Origin: Acidobacteriota bacterium
GTDB lineage: Bacteria; Acidobacteriota; Terriglobia; UBA7540
Direction of reading: 5' to 3'
DNA: 64,000 nt
Assembly: GCA_021838785.1 (NCBI GenBank)
Contig: JAKCCV010000012.1
Coordinates: 1-64,000 of the forward strand
In this document: in pieces, positions 8,983 through 17,439 of the stretch
Numbering within the stretch: the stretch's first letter is position 1
Layout: each line of letters begins with the position of its first letter
Program-made: the position numbers and the translations under genes
Notes under the pieces: model-generated
The model's input: only the letters and a program-made list of their open reading frames with translations
Databases searched by the model: none
Told to the model about the DNA's origin: nothing

Positions 8983-10329
8983 ATGGATTACGTCCAATGC
9001 CTGGAGCTTCTCGCTGCCTCTGGCCGCGAATTGCGCAAGACTCGCTTCGACCTTGCCACCATCCAGACGGTCCTTGCCGCCCTGGGCCGGCCCGAGCAGC
9101 GATACCCGACGGCCATCGTCGCGGGAACGAACGGGAAAGGTTCCACATGCGCGATGCTGGCGTGCATCCTCCAGACGGCCGGTTATCGAACCGGGCTTTA
9201 CACGTCGCCCCACCTGGTTCGGGTGAATGAGCGCATTCAGGTCAATGGAGAATTGATCTCGGACCAGGACTTTGCGGAGGCGTTCACGGAGGTCTCGGAA
9301 CAGGTCAACCGGCTTTGTGCCACAGGCTCCCTTGCCCACCCGCCGAGCTTTTTCGAATATCTCACCGCAACGGCGTTTACGCACTTCGCCAAGGCGAAAG
9401 CGGAGTTTGTTGTTCTGGAGGTGGGGATGGGCGGACGGCTTGACGCAACCAACGTCACCGACCCTGCGGTTGCCGCCATTACCAACGTCGAGTTGGACCA
9501 CCAGGAGTTCCTCGGCAGGACCCATGCGGAAATCGCGCGAGAGAAAGCCGGTGTCATCAAGCCGGGCCGCCCGGTCATCACGGCCTGTGAGCATCCGGCG
9601 GCGCTTGAGGAAATTCGTCGCCGATGCCGCGTCCTGGAAGCTGAACTGCTTGAGATTGACCGAGTTGCCACCTTCCGAGGCGTGGAGCAGGAAGGCGGTT
9701 GCTATCGGTTTGATCTCACGGTGAAGGACAGCCCGGCGCTGCACCTGCGTATCCCGCTCGCCGGACGCTTTCAAATCCGCAACGCGGCCGTGGCCGCCGC
9801 CGCGGCCCTCCTTTTGGCGCGTCAAGGATTCCACATTTCACCGGCTGCCATCGAACAGGGGATCGAGCAGGCGCGATGGCCTGGTCGGCTGGAAACCATT
9901 TCCCCTTCGCCCCTCATTGTCTTGGACGGGGCGCACAATCCGGCGGCCGCCCGCGAACTGGCGCGCTTCGCCGCCGCTCGTTGGCAAGGACGAAGGCTTC
10001 GGCTGGTCTATGCTTCCATGCGCGACAAGGCGATTGAGGAGATCAGTTCAACACTGTTTCCGCTCGCTCACGAAGTCTTTCTGACGCAGTGCAATGTGGG
10101 ACGCGCCGCCACGCCGGAGGATATTTTGGAGCGGTCGCCGGTGACGGCTCCCAGCGTGGTTATCGAACGCGACCCAGTGTGCGCTTTGGAGCTGGCCGTT
10201 CAGCGATCGGGAAGAGACGACGTGATTCTCGTGGCGGGATCCTTATTCCTTGTCGGCGCCATCAAAGCGGCGATGAGCGAAGGTCGGCTGACCTTGGCCG
10301 GCCAGCCCGCGCCAGCGGAAGTCCTCTGA
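8983..10329 (+). CDS. folC: Bifunctional folylpolyglutamate / dihydrofolate synthase
   Basis: 448 residues. It is an ATP-dependent Mur-ligase family enzyme that adds glutamate to dihydropteroate and extends folate tails. The P-loop GTNGKGSTCAML is near residue 47, followed by TSPHLVRVNERIQ (omega loop) and VGMGGRLDATNV. LDGAHNPAAAREL marks the C-terminal domain. It lies 108 nt after accD and 11 nt before plsC. Confidence 0.97.
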   Translation: MDYVQCLELLAASGRELRKTRFDLATIQTVLAALGRPEQRYPTAIVAGTNGKGSTCAMLACILQTAGYRTGLYTSPHLVRVNERIQVNGELISDQDFAEAFTEVSEQVNRLCATGSLAHPPSFFEYLTATAFTHFAKAKAEFVVLEVGMGGRLDATNVTDPAVAAITNVELDHQEFLGRTHAEIAREKAGVIKPGRPVITACEHPAALEEIRRRCRVLEAELLEIDRVATFRGVEQEGGCYRFDLTVKDSPALHLRIPLAGRFQIRNAAVAAAAALLLARQGFHISPAAIEQGIEQARWPGRLETISPSPLIVLDGAHNPAAARELARFAAARWQGRRLRLVYASMRDKAIEEISSTLFPLAHEVFLTQCNVGRAATPEDILERSPVTAPSVVIERDPVCALELAVQRSGRDDVILVAGSLFLVGAIKAAMSEGRLTLAGQPAPAEVL

Positions 10330-10340
10330 CAGGACCGACG

Positions 10341-11123
10341 ATGGAAATAGCCCCTGCAACGGAGAGCAGGAAGCCAGGGCTGGGTGAGGGGCTCCTGAGC
10401 CTTCTGAGCTACCTGCGCTCTCTGCTCTTTACCGACCTCCTGATTTATTTCTACACCGTGGTGTGCGGGATAGCCTCCTTGTGCGGCTCGTTCTTCGACG
10501 CGCAAGGAAGGTGGCAGCACGGTTGTGCTCGGTGCTGGGCCCACTTGATTTTGCGCACCAGTGGCATCGAGGCGCGCGTTGAAGGGGCGGAAAACATCCA
10601 ACCCGGGCAAACGTATGTCTTTTGCGCCAATCATCCGAGCGCCATGGACATTCCCATTTTGTTTGTGAGCTTACCGGTGCAGTTTCGGTTTCTCGCCAAA
10701 CGGTCTCTGTTCCGATGGCCGTTTCTCGGCTGGCACCTGCGCCGGTCGGGACACATTCCGGTGGACCGTGGTCGTGCCGGCGCTGCGGCCAAGGGCTTTG
10801 AACAAGCCGCCCAAAGGATTCGCGAAGGGCGCTCGGTCGTCATGTTCCCGGAAGGCAGCCGGAGCCGCACGCCCGGCATCTTGCCCTTTAAGAATGGCAG
10901 CTTCTATTTGGCCATCCTTTCCGGCGTGCCTATTATCCCGATTACGCTCAACGGCTCGCGGCAGGTTCTAAAGCCCGATTCTTTGCACGTTCGCCGAGGG
11001 AAAGTGGACGTCATCATTCATCCGCCGATTTTTACTGATCATCTGTCCGCGCAGGATGTCGCAACTCTTTCAGCGAGAGTGCGGGAGCAGATCGCCTCAC
11101 GATTCCAGCCGGCGGCCGATTGA
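10341..11123 (+). CDS. plsC: 1-acyl-sn-glycerol-3-phosphate acyltransferase
   Basis: 260 residues from ATG 10341; the frame is open much further upstream, but that part lies inside folC. A hydrophobic segment at residues 20-50 anchors it to the inner membrane. The acyltransferase motif NHPSAMD (HX4D) is near residue 97, and FPEGSRSRT, the glycerol-phosphate binding block, near residue 170. It makes phosphatidic acid from lysophosphatidate. Confidence 0.94.
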   Translation: MEIAPATESRKPGLGEGLLSLLSYLRSLLFTDLLIYFYTVVCGIASLCGSFFDAQGRWQHGCARCWAHLILRTSGIEARVEGAENIQPGQTYVFCANHPSAMDIPILFVSLPVQFRFLAKRSLFRWPFLGWHLRRSGHIPVDRGRAGAAAKGFEQAAQRIREGRSVVMFPEGSRSRTPGILPFKNGSFYLAILSGVPIIPITLNGSRQVLKPDSLHVRRGKVDVIIHPPIFTDHLSAQDVATLSARVREQIASRFQPAAD

Positions 11124-11279
11124 AGGAGAGCACGGAGGCAATCGCCTGTAAGATGAATGTCTAAGATGGAGAAGGTCGAGGGGCTACAAAACGTGGCCCG
11201 AGCAATCCGAGGGGCTCCGCCGGCGAGGTTCCCTCGAGGCGGCGAAATATCATCTAAGTTACTGGGAGGGTCATTGTTC

Positions 11280-12098
11280 ATGGAGCGTGCGGTCGGGACA
11301 CCAGGCGGTCGGAAGCGAACGCCCCACCGTGTCTCATGCTCAGTGCTTTGCGGGTTGCTGCTTGTGATGGCAGCCACCGCGTCCTTTTCGGCACAAGACA
11401 AGGGGTCACCACCGCCGTCTTTTATCAGCCCGGCGGCCAAGCAAAAGCTCGAGCGCTCGATTCAGGCGCTCGGTGGGTCGGCTTTCCTCGGCTGGAAAAG
11501 CCTGCGAACGACCGGCCAAGTCTTTTTGATTCAGGACCACAGCACGGCGGGGTTCGCCCCTTATAAAAACATTGAGGTGCCTCCTGACAAGCGCCGCTTT
11601 ACTTACGGCAGTGACGCGCCGGTCACCCGCATCAATAATGGAAAGCGGGGATGGGAGATTGACCACTACGGAATCATTCAGCAGACGCCCGAGCAAATTC
11701 GCGCTTGGAAAGTCGGCAACCGCTACAGCCTCGAAAACGTGTTGCGCGTGCTCATCCATGAACCCGGCATCTTTATCGAGGATAAAGGTTTGGCATTAAA
11801 GGACAATCAGCCGCTCGAAGAGGTCGAAATGATTGACGCGCGCCACGTCCACGTCAAAATCTATCTCGATCAGGACAATTTTCTTCCGCGCGAGATTACC
11901 TACCGGGTGCGCGATCCCCGCACCCACCAGTGGCAGGAATATTCCGACGTATATAGTAACTATCAGACGTTTCAGGGCATTGAAACCCCCATGCACATTA
12001 CCCGTTATCTGAACGGAGAGCGCATCTCAGAACTTTTCCGCAATAAAGTGCGTTATAACGTGGCCGTTCCGCCGACCTCTTTCCAGGCTCCACAGTGA
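11280..12098 (+). CDS. Secreted protein of unknown function, LolA/LppX-like
   Basis: 272 residues from ATG 11280, chosen because GGGAGGG lies 8 nt before it and the signal peptide (CSVLCGLLLVMAATASFSA) begins soon after; longer starts put 40 unlikely residues in front. The mature part starts with a helix (AKQKLERSIQALGG), followed by beta-rich sequence with paired charged strands, reminiscent of the LolA/LppX lipoprotein-binding fold. Comparable proteins are common in Acidobacteriota and are often annotated as outer-membrane lipoprotein-sorting proteins. The fold assignment is tentative. The gene is followed closely by hslV. Confidence 0.6.
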   Translation: MERAVGTPGGRKRTPHRVSCSVLCGLLLVMAATASFSAQDKGSPPPSFISPAAKQKLERSIQALGGSAFLGWKSLRTTGQVFLIQDHSTAGFAPYKNIEVPPDKRRFTYGSDAPVTRINNGKRGWEIDHYGIIQQTPEQIRAWKVGNRYSLENVLRVLIHEPGIFIEDKGLALKDNQPLEEVEMIDARHVHVKIYLDQDNFLPREITYRVRDPRTHQWQEYSDVYSNYQTFQGIETPMHITRYLNGERISELFRNKVRYNVAVPPTSFQAPQ

Positions 12099-12140
12099 GA
12101 ATGCCTCCGATCTGCTATAATGAGGGTGGGAAAAATCCAC

Positions 12141-12683
12141 GTGCATCAGAGCCCGCAGATACGTTCCACGACCATTTTGAGTGTCCGGCGAGACGGGCGC
12201 CTGGCCATGGGAGGCGACGGGCAAGTCACCATGGGCGAGAGCGTGGTCAAGCAGAAAGCCCGCAAATTGCGGCGCCTGTACAATGACAAGGTGCTGGCGG
12301 GCTTTGCCGGCAGCACCGCGGATGCGCTTTCGCTGTTTTCACGTTTTGAGCAGAAGCTCGAAGAGTTCCACGGCAATCTGAGCCGAGCGGTGGTGGAGTT
12401 GGCCAAAGAGTGGCGCACGGACCGGGCTTTACGTCACCTGGAGGCCTTGCTCTTGGTTGCCGACCAGAAATCCACTTACCTGGTGAGTGGCAATGGCGAC
12501 GTCATCGAGCCTGACGATGGCATTGTGGCGATAGGCTCGGGCGGTCCTTACGCGCTGGCGGCGGCGCGCGCCCTGGCTCAGCATACCAAACTGAGCGCCA
12601 AGGAAATTGTCCAGGAAGCCATGCAGTTGGCCGGCGAGATTTGTATCTTTACCAACGACCAGATTCAGATTGAGGAACTTTAG
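12141..12683 (+). CDS. hslV: ATP-dependent protease subunit HslV
   Basis: 181 residues from GTG 12141; in-frame ATG 12120 and GTG 12126 are alternatives. The proteolytic Thr is the first of the TT pair in [13 protein letters not shown], so a propeptide of several residues must be removed, unlike the Met-Thr start of E. coli. [25 protein letters not shown] and [15 protein letters not shown] are conserved. HslV forms a double hexameric ring capped by HslU, encoded 26 nt downstream. TATAAT (12116-12121) overlaps the ATG at 12120; if it is a promoter box, translation must begin further on. Confidence 0.93.
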   Translation: MHQSPQIRSTTILSVRRDGRLAMGGDGQVTMGESVVKQKARKLRRLYNDKVLAGFAGSTADALSLFSRFEQKLEEFHGNLSRAVVELAKEWRTDRALRHLEALLLVADQKSTYLVSGNGDVIEPDDGIVAIGSGGPYALAAARALAQHTKLSAKEIVQEAMQLAGEICIFTNDQIQIEEL

Positions 12684-12709
12684 AGCCCGCCGCCCGAGAA
12701 AGCAAAGCT

Positions 12710-14113
12710 ATGGTCTTTTACCTTCCGGAAAATATCGAAACAGCTTCGGTGCTGGATGAACTGACACCGCGTCAAATCGTGGCGGAGCTGGACAAATACG
12801 TGATTGGCCAGGCCGAGGCGAAGCGAGCCACGGCGATCGCTCTCCGCAACCGCATCCGGAGGCAGAAACTCCAGTCCGAGTTGGCGGAAGAAATTCTTCC
12901 CAAAAACATCATTCTGATCGGCCCCACGGGCGTGGGCAAGACGGAAATTGCCCGGCGGCTGGCGCGGCTGGCCAACTCGCCTTTCCTGAAGGTGGAAGCC
13001 TCTCGGTTTACTGAGGTCGGTTATGTCGGACGGGATGTGGAATCCATGATCCGCGATTTGGTCGAAATCGCCATTGACATGGTGAGAGAGGAGAAGGTCG
13101 AAGAAGTCGCCGAAAAAGCCGAACAAAACGCCGAAGAGCGCCTGTTAGACCTTCTGCTGCCGCCGCCGTCCACCTCGGCCGGGCCCGAGAAGCCCCCCGG
13201 AACGGATCATGGCGAGGCGGCCGGCGAGCACTACAAGAGAACGCGCGAGAAGCTCCGCGCCCAGCTTCGTGAAGGCAAGTTGGATGAACGGCAAGTGGAA
13301 GTTGAGGTGCGCGAGCGCAGCTTCCCCGCCGTTGAGATTGTCTCCTCGCAAGGCATTGAGGAGATGGACATCAACTTCCGGGATATGCTGCCGGGTCTTT
13401 TTGGTCAACGGTCCAAGAAGCGCCGCATGCGGGTGGCCGACGCCATGGACTATCTGATTCAGGAAGAAGAGAACCGCCTGATTGATATGGACCAGGTGAC
13501 CCGCGCTGCCGTGGAGCGGGCCGAGCAGTCGGGCATCATCTTCCTCGATGAGATTGACAAGATCGCGGGGCGCGAGCATGGTCACGGACCCGATGTGAGT
13601 CGGGAAGGAGTGCAGCGGGATATTCTTCCGATTGTGGAGGGTACGACGGTCAATACGCGGTATGGCATGGTCCGCACCGACCACATCCTGTTTATTGCCG
13701 CCGGCGCTTTCCACGTCAGCAAGCCTTCGGACCTGATTCCGGAACTGCAAGGCCGGTTTCCCATTCGGGTTGAGTTGCAAGCGCTCACGGTAGAGGACTT
13801 TATTCGCATCTTGAAGGAGCCGAAGAGCGCGCTCGTCAAGCAATACACGGCGTTGCTGGAGACGGAGGGCATCAAACTTTCTTTCACCGATGACGCCCTG
13901 GAGGAGATTGCCCGATTCGCCGCTACCGTCAACGAGCAGACGGAGAACATCGGCGCGCGTCGGCTTCACACCATCATGGAAAGAGTGCTGGACGAGATTT
14001 CTTTCGAGGGCCCCGACCTTAAGAAAAAGAACGTCCGCATTGACGCTGCCTACGTCCAAAAGCAGTTGGCGGATATCGTCAAGAATCAAGACTTGAGTCG
14101 CTACATCTTGTGA
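12710..14113 (+). CDS. hslU: ATP-dependent protease ATPase subunit HslU
   Basis: 467 residues. The AAA+ unfoldase that feeds HslV. It begins [17 protein letters not shown], with Walker [16 protein letters not shown] near residue 70. The [14 protein letters not shown] pore loop follows, then an inserted I domain at about residues 110-230. Walker B is [12 protein letters not shown] and the sensor region VEDFIRIL. It ends in [14 protein letters not shown], the C-terminal tail that docks into HslV pockets. The stop overlaps the next gene's GTG by 3 nt. Confidence 0.97.
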   Translation: MVFYLPENIETASVLDELTPRQIVAELDKYVIGQAEAKRATAIALRNRIRRQKLQSELAEEILPKNIILIGPTGVGKTEIARRLARLANSPFLKVEASRFTEVGYVGRDVESMIRDLVEIAIDMVREEKVEEVAEKAEQNAEERLLDLLLPPPSTSAGPEKPPGTDHGEAAGEHYKRTREKLRAQLREGKLDERQVEVEVRERSFPAVEIVSSQGIEEMDINFRDMLPGLFGQRSKKRRMRVADAMDYLIQEEENRLIDMDQVTRAAVERAEQSGIIFLDEIDKIAGREHGHGPDVSREGVQRDILPIVEGTTVNTRYGMVRTDHILFIAAGAFHVSKPSDLIPELQGRFPIRVELQALTVEDFIRILKEPKSALVKQYTALLETEGIKLSFTDDALEEIARFAATVNEQTENIGARRLHTIMERVLDEISFEGPDLKKKNVRIDAAYVQKQLADIVKNQDLSRYIL

Positions 14114-15279
14114 CCTTCCCGGTGAAAGCGGCCCGTCACGCCCGCGTGGAGACTTGTGCCGTCGCGGGCTTTATTCTCCTCTTTTTCCGGCGTCGTCGGC
14201 CCCCCGGGCGAGGGTATCGCCTGCTGCTCACTGTTTCGATCTGCGCATTTTTCCTGGGCTGCGCGGCCGAAGGGCCGCCTCAGCCCCCGCGGGTCGAGCG
14301 GCCCCAGCGCATCAAGGATTTGGCCGCCCAGCAGGTGGGCCGAAGCATCGAACTCAAACTAACGCTGCCCCGACTTGCCACGGATGGTGAACGACTCACC
14401 AAGCCGATTGAGCTGCAACTTTTCCGCGCCGTCGCTCCGCCCAACCAAGCCCCCGCGTTCCCCCTCACGACCGGCAAACCTTGGGTGAGCCTCAACTCGG
14501 CCAGCCTGGCTCGGTATCGCCACGGCTCGGAACTGCTTTATGTTTTTACGCTCTCCCCCAACCAATTCCGACAGCTTTTGGGCTCTACGCTGAGCTTTTT
14601 GGCGGTCAGCCAAGTGCGAGGCTTTCGAGGGCGCGCTTTGCGAAGCGCTGCTTCCAACCTCGGGGTTGTCCATGTCATGGACGTCCCCAAGCCACCGCGA
14701 AACCTAACCGTCCGAGCAAAGCCGAAGGTTTTGGTTCTCCGCTGGTCAACTCCCCGAGCGACGCTGAGCGGTCGCCCCATTGCCTCAACGTTAACCTATC
14801 AAGTCTATGCCAGCGCCACCGGTCAACCGCATTCCTTTCGGCTTTTAGGGACAGCCGCAACGACAGAATTCGAGGATCGGAAATTTGAATTTGGAGAGCA
14901 TTACGTTTTCATGGTCCGGGCGATAGTCGTTCATGGAAGGGAGGTTGCCGAGAGCGAAAACTCCAACCTGGTGGGCATCACGCCGCTCGATATCTTTCCT
15001 CCGCCAACCCCTCGAGGTCTAAGCGGGATCTATTCGGCAGGCGTGGTGGAGTTGGTCTGGAAACCCGATACGGAAGCGGACCTGGCAGGCTATCGAGTTT
15101 ATCGGCGTCAAAACCAAGGACCGTTCACACTGCTCAACAAAACGCTCGCACAGACCCCTGTGTATCGCGACCGGAATGTCAAGGCAGGCCAGCGATACAT
15201 TTATGCCGTGAGCGCTGTCAATCAGGCCGGCTATGAGAGCGCCAAGTCTCAGCCCCTCGTCGTCAAGACTGGGAAATAA
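14110..15279 (+). CDS. Lipoprotein with fibronectin type III domains
   Basis: 389 residues if read from GTG 14110, which overlaps the hslU stop; a later start closer to the signal sequence is possible. ICAFFLGC is a good lipobox (Cys near residue 51), so the mature protein is probably lipid-anchored. At least two fibronectin III-like domains follow: [23 protein letters not shown] around residues 195-285 and [23 protein letters not shown] around 298-385. The latter includes the typical YRVYRR and [12 protein letters not shown] strands. Such domains bind proteins or polysaccharides outside the cell. The link to hslVU is positional only. Confidence 0.8.
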   Translation: MTFPVKAARHARVETCAVAGFILLFFRRRRPPGRGYRLLLTVSICAFFLGCAAEGPPQPPRVERPQRIKDLAAQQVGRSIELKLTLPRLATDGERLTKPIELQLFRAVAPPNQAPAFPLTTGKPWVSLNSASLARYRHGSELLYVFTLSPNQFRQLLGSTLSFLAVSQVRGFRGRALRSAASNLGVVHVMDVPKPPRNLTVRAKPKVLVLRWSTPRATLSGRPIASTLTYQVYASATGQPHSFRLLGTAATTEFEDRKFEFGEHYVFMVRAIVVHGREVAESENSNLVGITPLDIFPPPTPRGLSGIYSAGVVELVWKPDTEADLAGYRVYRRQNQGPFTLLNKTLAQTPVYRDRNVKAGQRYIYAVSAVNQAGYESAKSQPLVVKTGK

Positions 15280-15404
15280 GGTCAGTCGCCGAAAGACAGG
15301 AGACGGCGGGACGGCATCGTCTGTCTCCCCGCCCCCGGTCGTGCTATCATCGCAGCGGCGGGCCGCGATGGCTCCACGGTACCGTGCGGCGCGCGAAAAA
15401 TGCG

Positions 15405-15869
15405 ATGATCGTTTCCGGTTTGGAAAAGCTGATCGGCCTGGTGGTCGCCGCTTTGGGTGCGATTGGGGCGATGGCCTATTATTGGCGGTCGCGCCGAAAA
15501 ACGCCGGAGGAGGTGGAGCGGGCGCGCTGTCTGGACCTCCATCGCCGCGGGCGGCTGACTTCCGGGGAAATTATTGATGTGATTGAACCCCAGGCTGACC
15601 CGAGGAATCACCGGCTGGTCGTTTACAGGTATGACGTTGCCGGTGTCCGCTACGAGGTTGCCCAGGATTTAACCCGCCTTCCCCAGGCTTACGAGTTAGC
15701 CCAACGAATGCTCGGCAGCGCCATTTATCTGAAATACGACACGCAGCAACCCGCCAACTCCATCATTGCCTGTGAGTATTGGAGCGGAATCCCTTCGCCG
15801 AGTCCGCAGGAATCATCTCCCAGTCTGCTTGGCATATCATCCGGCCGAAGGGCAAAAGCCGGAAGCTAA
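15405..15869 (+). CDS. Small membrane protein, DUF3592-like
   Basis: 154 residues from ATG 15405 (GTG 15384 is also in frame). One transmembrane helix (LIGLVVAALGAIGAMAYYW) is followed by a charged linker. A beta-rich soluble domain contains GEIIDVIEPQ, VVYRYDVAGVRYEV and IYLKYDTQQPANSI. That pattern of a converted-value strand, a VYRY strand and a final proline-rich turn resembles DUF3592 proteins. No function is known. It lies 125 nt after the fibronectin lipoprotein and converges with the next gene. Confidence 0.6.
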   Translation: MIVSGLEKLIGLVVAALGAIGAMAYYWRSRRKTPEEVERARCLDLHRRGRLTSGEIIDVIEPQADPRNHRLVVYRYDVAGVRYEVAQDLTRLPQAYELAQRMLGSAIYLKYDTQQPANSIIACEYWSGIPSPSPQESSPSLLGISSGRRAKAGS

Positions 15870-15964
15870 TAAATACCCTCGAGCGCCGCGCGCGATTCTT
15901 GCGCAGCCCTTGCAGGCTGCCAACGACCGTCGCTCGGCGGGCTTGTTGGAGCCGCTCGGTTGGC

Positions 15965-17152
15965 CTACCGCATGGCGACTCCCTCTTGTCTCAAAATCCT
16001 CTCCGCATAATAATTCCTCACCTGGGCCCTGTCACGTAAGACCTCGAGAAAAGCCGCTTTTAGGAGCTGCGTTTTTTCGCTCATGAGGGTATTGCGAATG
16101 GTGGCAACCACCTGCGGGTCGGAAAGAGTCCGTTGCCCGGCCTTTTCAATTCCCAATAGCTTGACGATGTGATATCCGGAACGTGTCTGAACAATGCCGG
16201 AGATTTGTCTGGGTTTAAGCGAAGTCACGATTTTTTTGAGCGTTGGATCCGCATTGAGCGCCGAGAGAGGAATGAAACCCATATCCCCTCCGCTCAGGGC
16301 GGTGCGCGGGTCTTCCGAGTAATTTTCCGCTAGGGCACGGAAGCTCGCCCCGGCTCGGAGCTGAGCGTAGAGCGCCTTAATCTTGCGCTGCGCATCAACC
16401 GGTGTCTTGGCGTCGTCGTCTTTAAGATTGCGCACCTCGGGATCCGCATACGGGGTCACCTCAATCTGAGCCAGATGGTATTCCGTCTCCGGCACGTCGA
16501 AGCTGGCTTGGTTGCGCTTATAGTAAGCGGCGATTTCCGCCTGGCTGACCGAAATATGCGCCTCGATATCGCGGTTGATCAAGCGGTGGACAATCAAACT
16601 GGTTTTGATCTCTCGCCTCAATTCGCCGAGCGTCATTCCTTCCTGTTGCAGTTTCTGGGCGAATTCTTGTGGTGAATAGGGGCTTTTGAGTTGCGCGAGG
16701 CGCCTGTCCACTTGGGCTTCCGAGACGCTAATTTGAGAACGCTGAGCGTCATTGAGCAAGACCTGGTCATTAATCAAGTCATTGAGGATATTCAGTTTGA
16801 AATTGGCCGCTTCTTCCGAGTCCGCCGCGTCATTGCCTGCCTTCCTCCGCTGCTGGTAAATGCTTTCAACCTGCCGGCGATAGATCGGCTGACCATCCAC
16901 CCGCGCCAAAACGTTGGGCGCCAAGCCGGGGCCTCCGTGACAACTGGCCATCAAAATCAAGCCGGCCAGCAGCGCGCCGAGGCGAGCCGAGGTCCATCGC
17001 GGCGGCGTCTCCCAAGGACGCCAAGCGGGTTGGGCCGGTTCGAAATGAAGCTGCAACTGCCGCGGCCTTGCGGTCCGCTGGGCAAACCTCAGCTTCCGTG
17101 CTAAGATAATGAGGCGATTTGCAATGCAATTTCTTCTAAGAGGTTTTTTCAT
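15965..17152 (-). CDS. SurA/PrsA-like peptidyl-prolyl isomerase lipoprotein
   Basis: 395 residues if read from the outermost ATG, but that codon sits opposite the rpmB start, so the true start is probably downstream (TTG 17056 is a candidate). A lipobox ILMASC implies a lipoprotein in the periplasm. A SurA_N-like chaperone domain (VLARVDGQPIYRRQVESIY, and DLINDQVLLNDAQ) is followed by a parvulin domain. The parvulin core is seen in YHLAQIEV, AENYSEDPRTALSGGDMGFI and RSGYHIVKLLG. It probably assists folding of exported or outer-membrane proteins. A single parvulin domain makes it more PrsA/PpiC-like than two-domain SurA. Confidence 0.85.
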   Translation of the reverse strand: MKKPLRRNCIANRLIILARKLRFAQRTARPRQLQLHFEPAQPAWRPWETPPRWTSARLGALLAGLILMASCHGGPGLAPNVLARVDGQPIYRRQVESIYQQRRKAGNDAADSEEAANFKLNILNDLINDQVLLNDAQRSQISVSEAQVDRRLAQLKSPYSPQEFAQKLQQEGMTLGELRREIKTSLIVHRLINRDIEAHISVSQAEIAAYYKRNQASFDVPETEYHLAQIEVTPYADPEVRNLKDDDAKTPVDAQRKIKALYAQLRAGASFRALAENYSEDPRTALSGGDMGFIPLSALNADPTLKKIVTSLKPRQISGIVQTRSGYHIVKLLGIEKAGQRTLSDPQVVATIRNTLMSEKTQLLKAAFLEVLRDRAQVRNYYAERILRQEGVAMR

Positions 17153-17375
17153 GGCTTATTCCTGCGATCTATGTGGAAAAGCGCCGGCTTATGGAAATCA
17201 CATCAGTCACGCCCATAACGTCACTCGCCGTCGCTGGAATCCGAACCTCAAGCGGGTTCGCGCGGTCGTCAATGGGGCCACGAGGCGATTGCGGGTTTGC
17301 GCGGCGTGCCTCCGGTCGGGCAAAGTTATCAAGCCGGGGCCATCGGCTCCCTCACGGCGATCTTCGACGGCGTGA
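17151..17375 (+). CDS. rpmB: 50S ribosomal protein L28
   Basis: 74 residues from ATG 17151, behind an AAGAGG ribosome-binding site. MAYSCDLCGKAPAYGNHISHAHN with CxxC, and a second Cys pair (CAACLRSG), make this the zinc-binding form of L28. RRRWNPNLKRVR is the rRNA-contacting core. It is divergent from the isomerase gene and convergent with the (p)ppGpp synthetase gene. Confidence 0.96.
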   Translation: MAYSCDLCGKAPAYGNHISHAHNVTRRRWNPNLKRVRAVVNGATRRLRVCAACLRSGKVIKPGPSAPSRRSSTA

Positions 17376-17439
17376 AAGTCCCTCGTCTCGCGTGGGCTCA
17401 ACCGAGCGCCCAGGGCCCCTCGCCGGCCGGTGAGTTTGC

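Noticed and set aside
13145-14089. 314-codon minus-strand frame
   Set aside because: Antisense to hslU; the Leu/His/Arg-rich translation matches no family.
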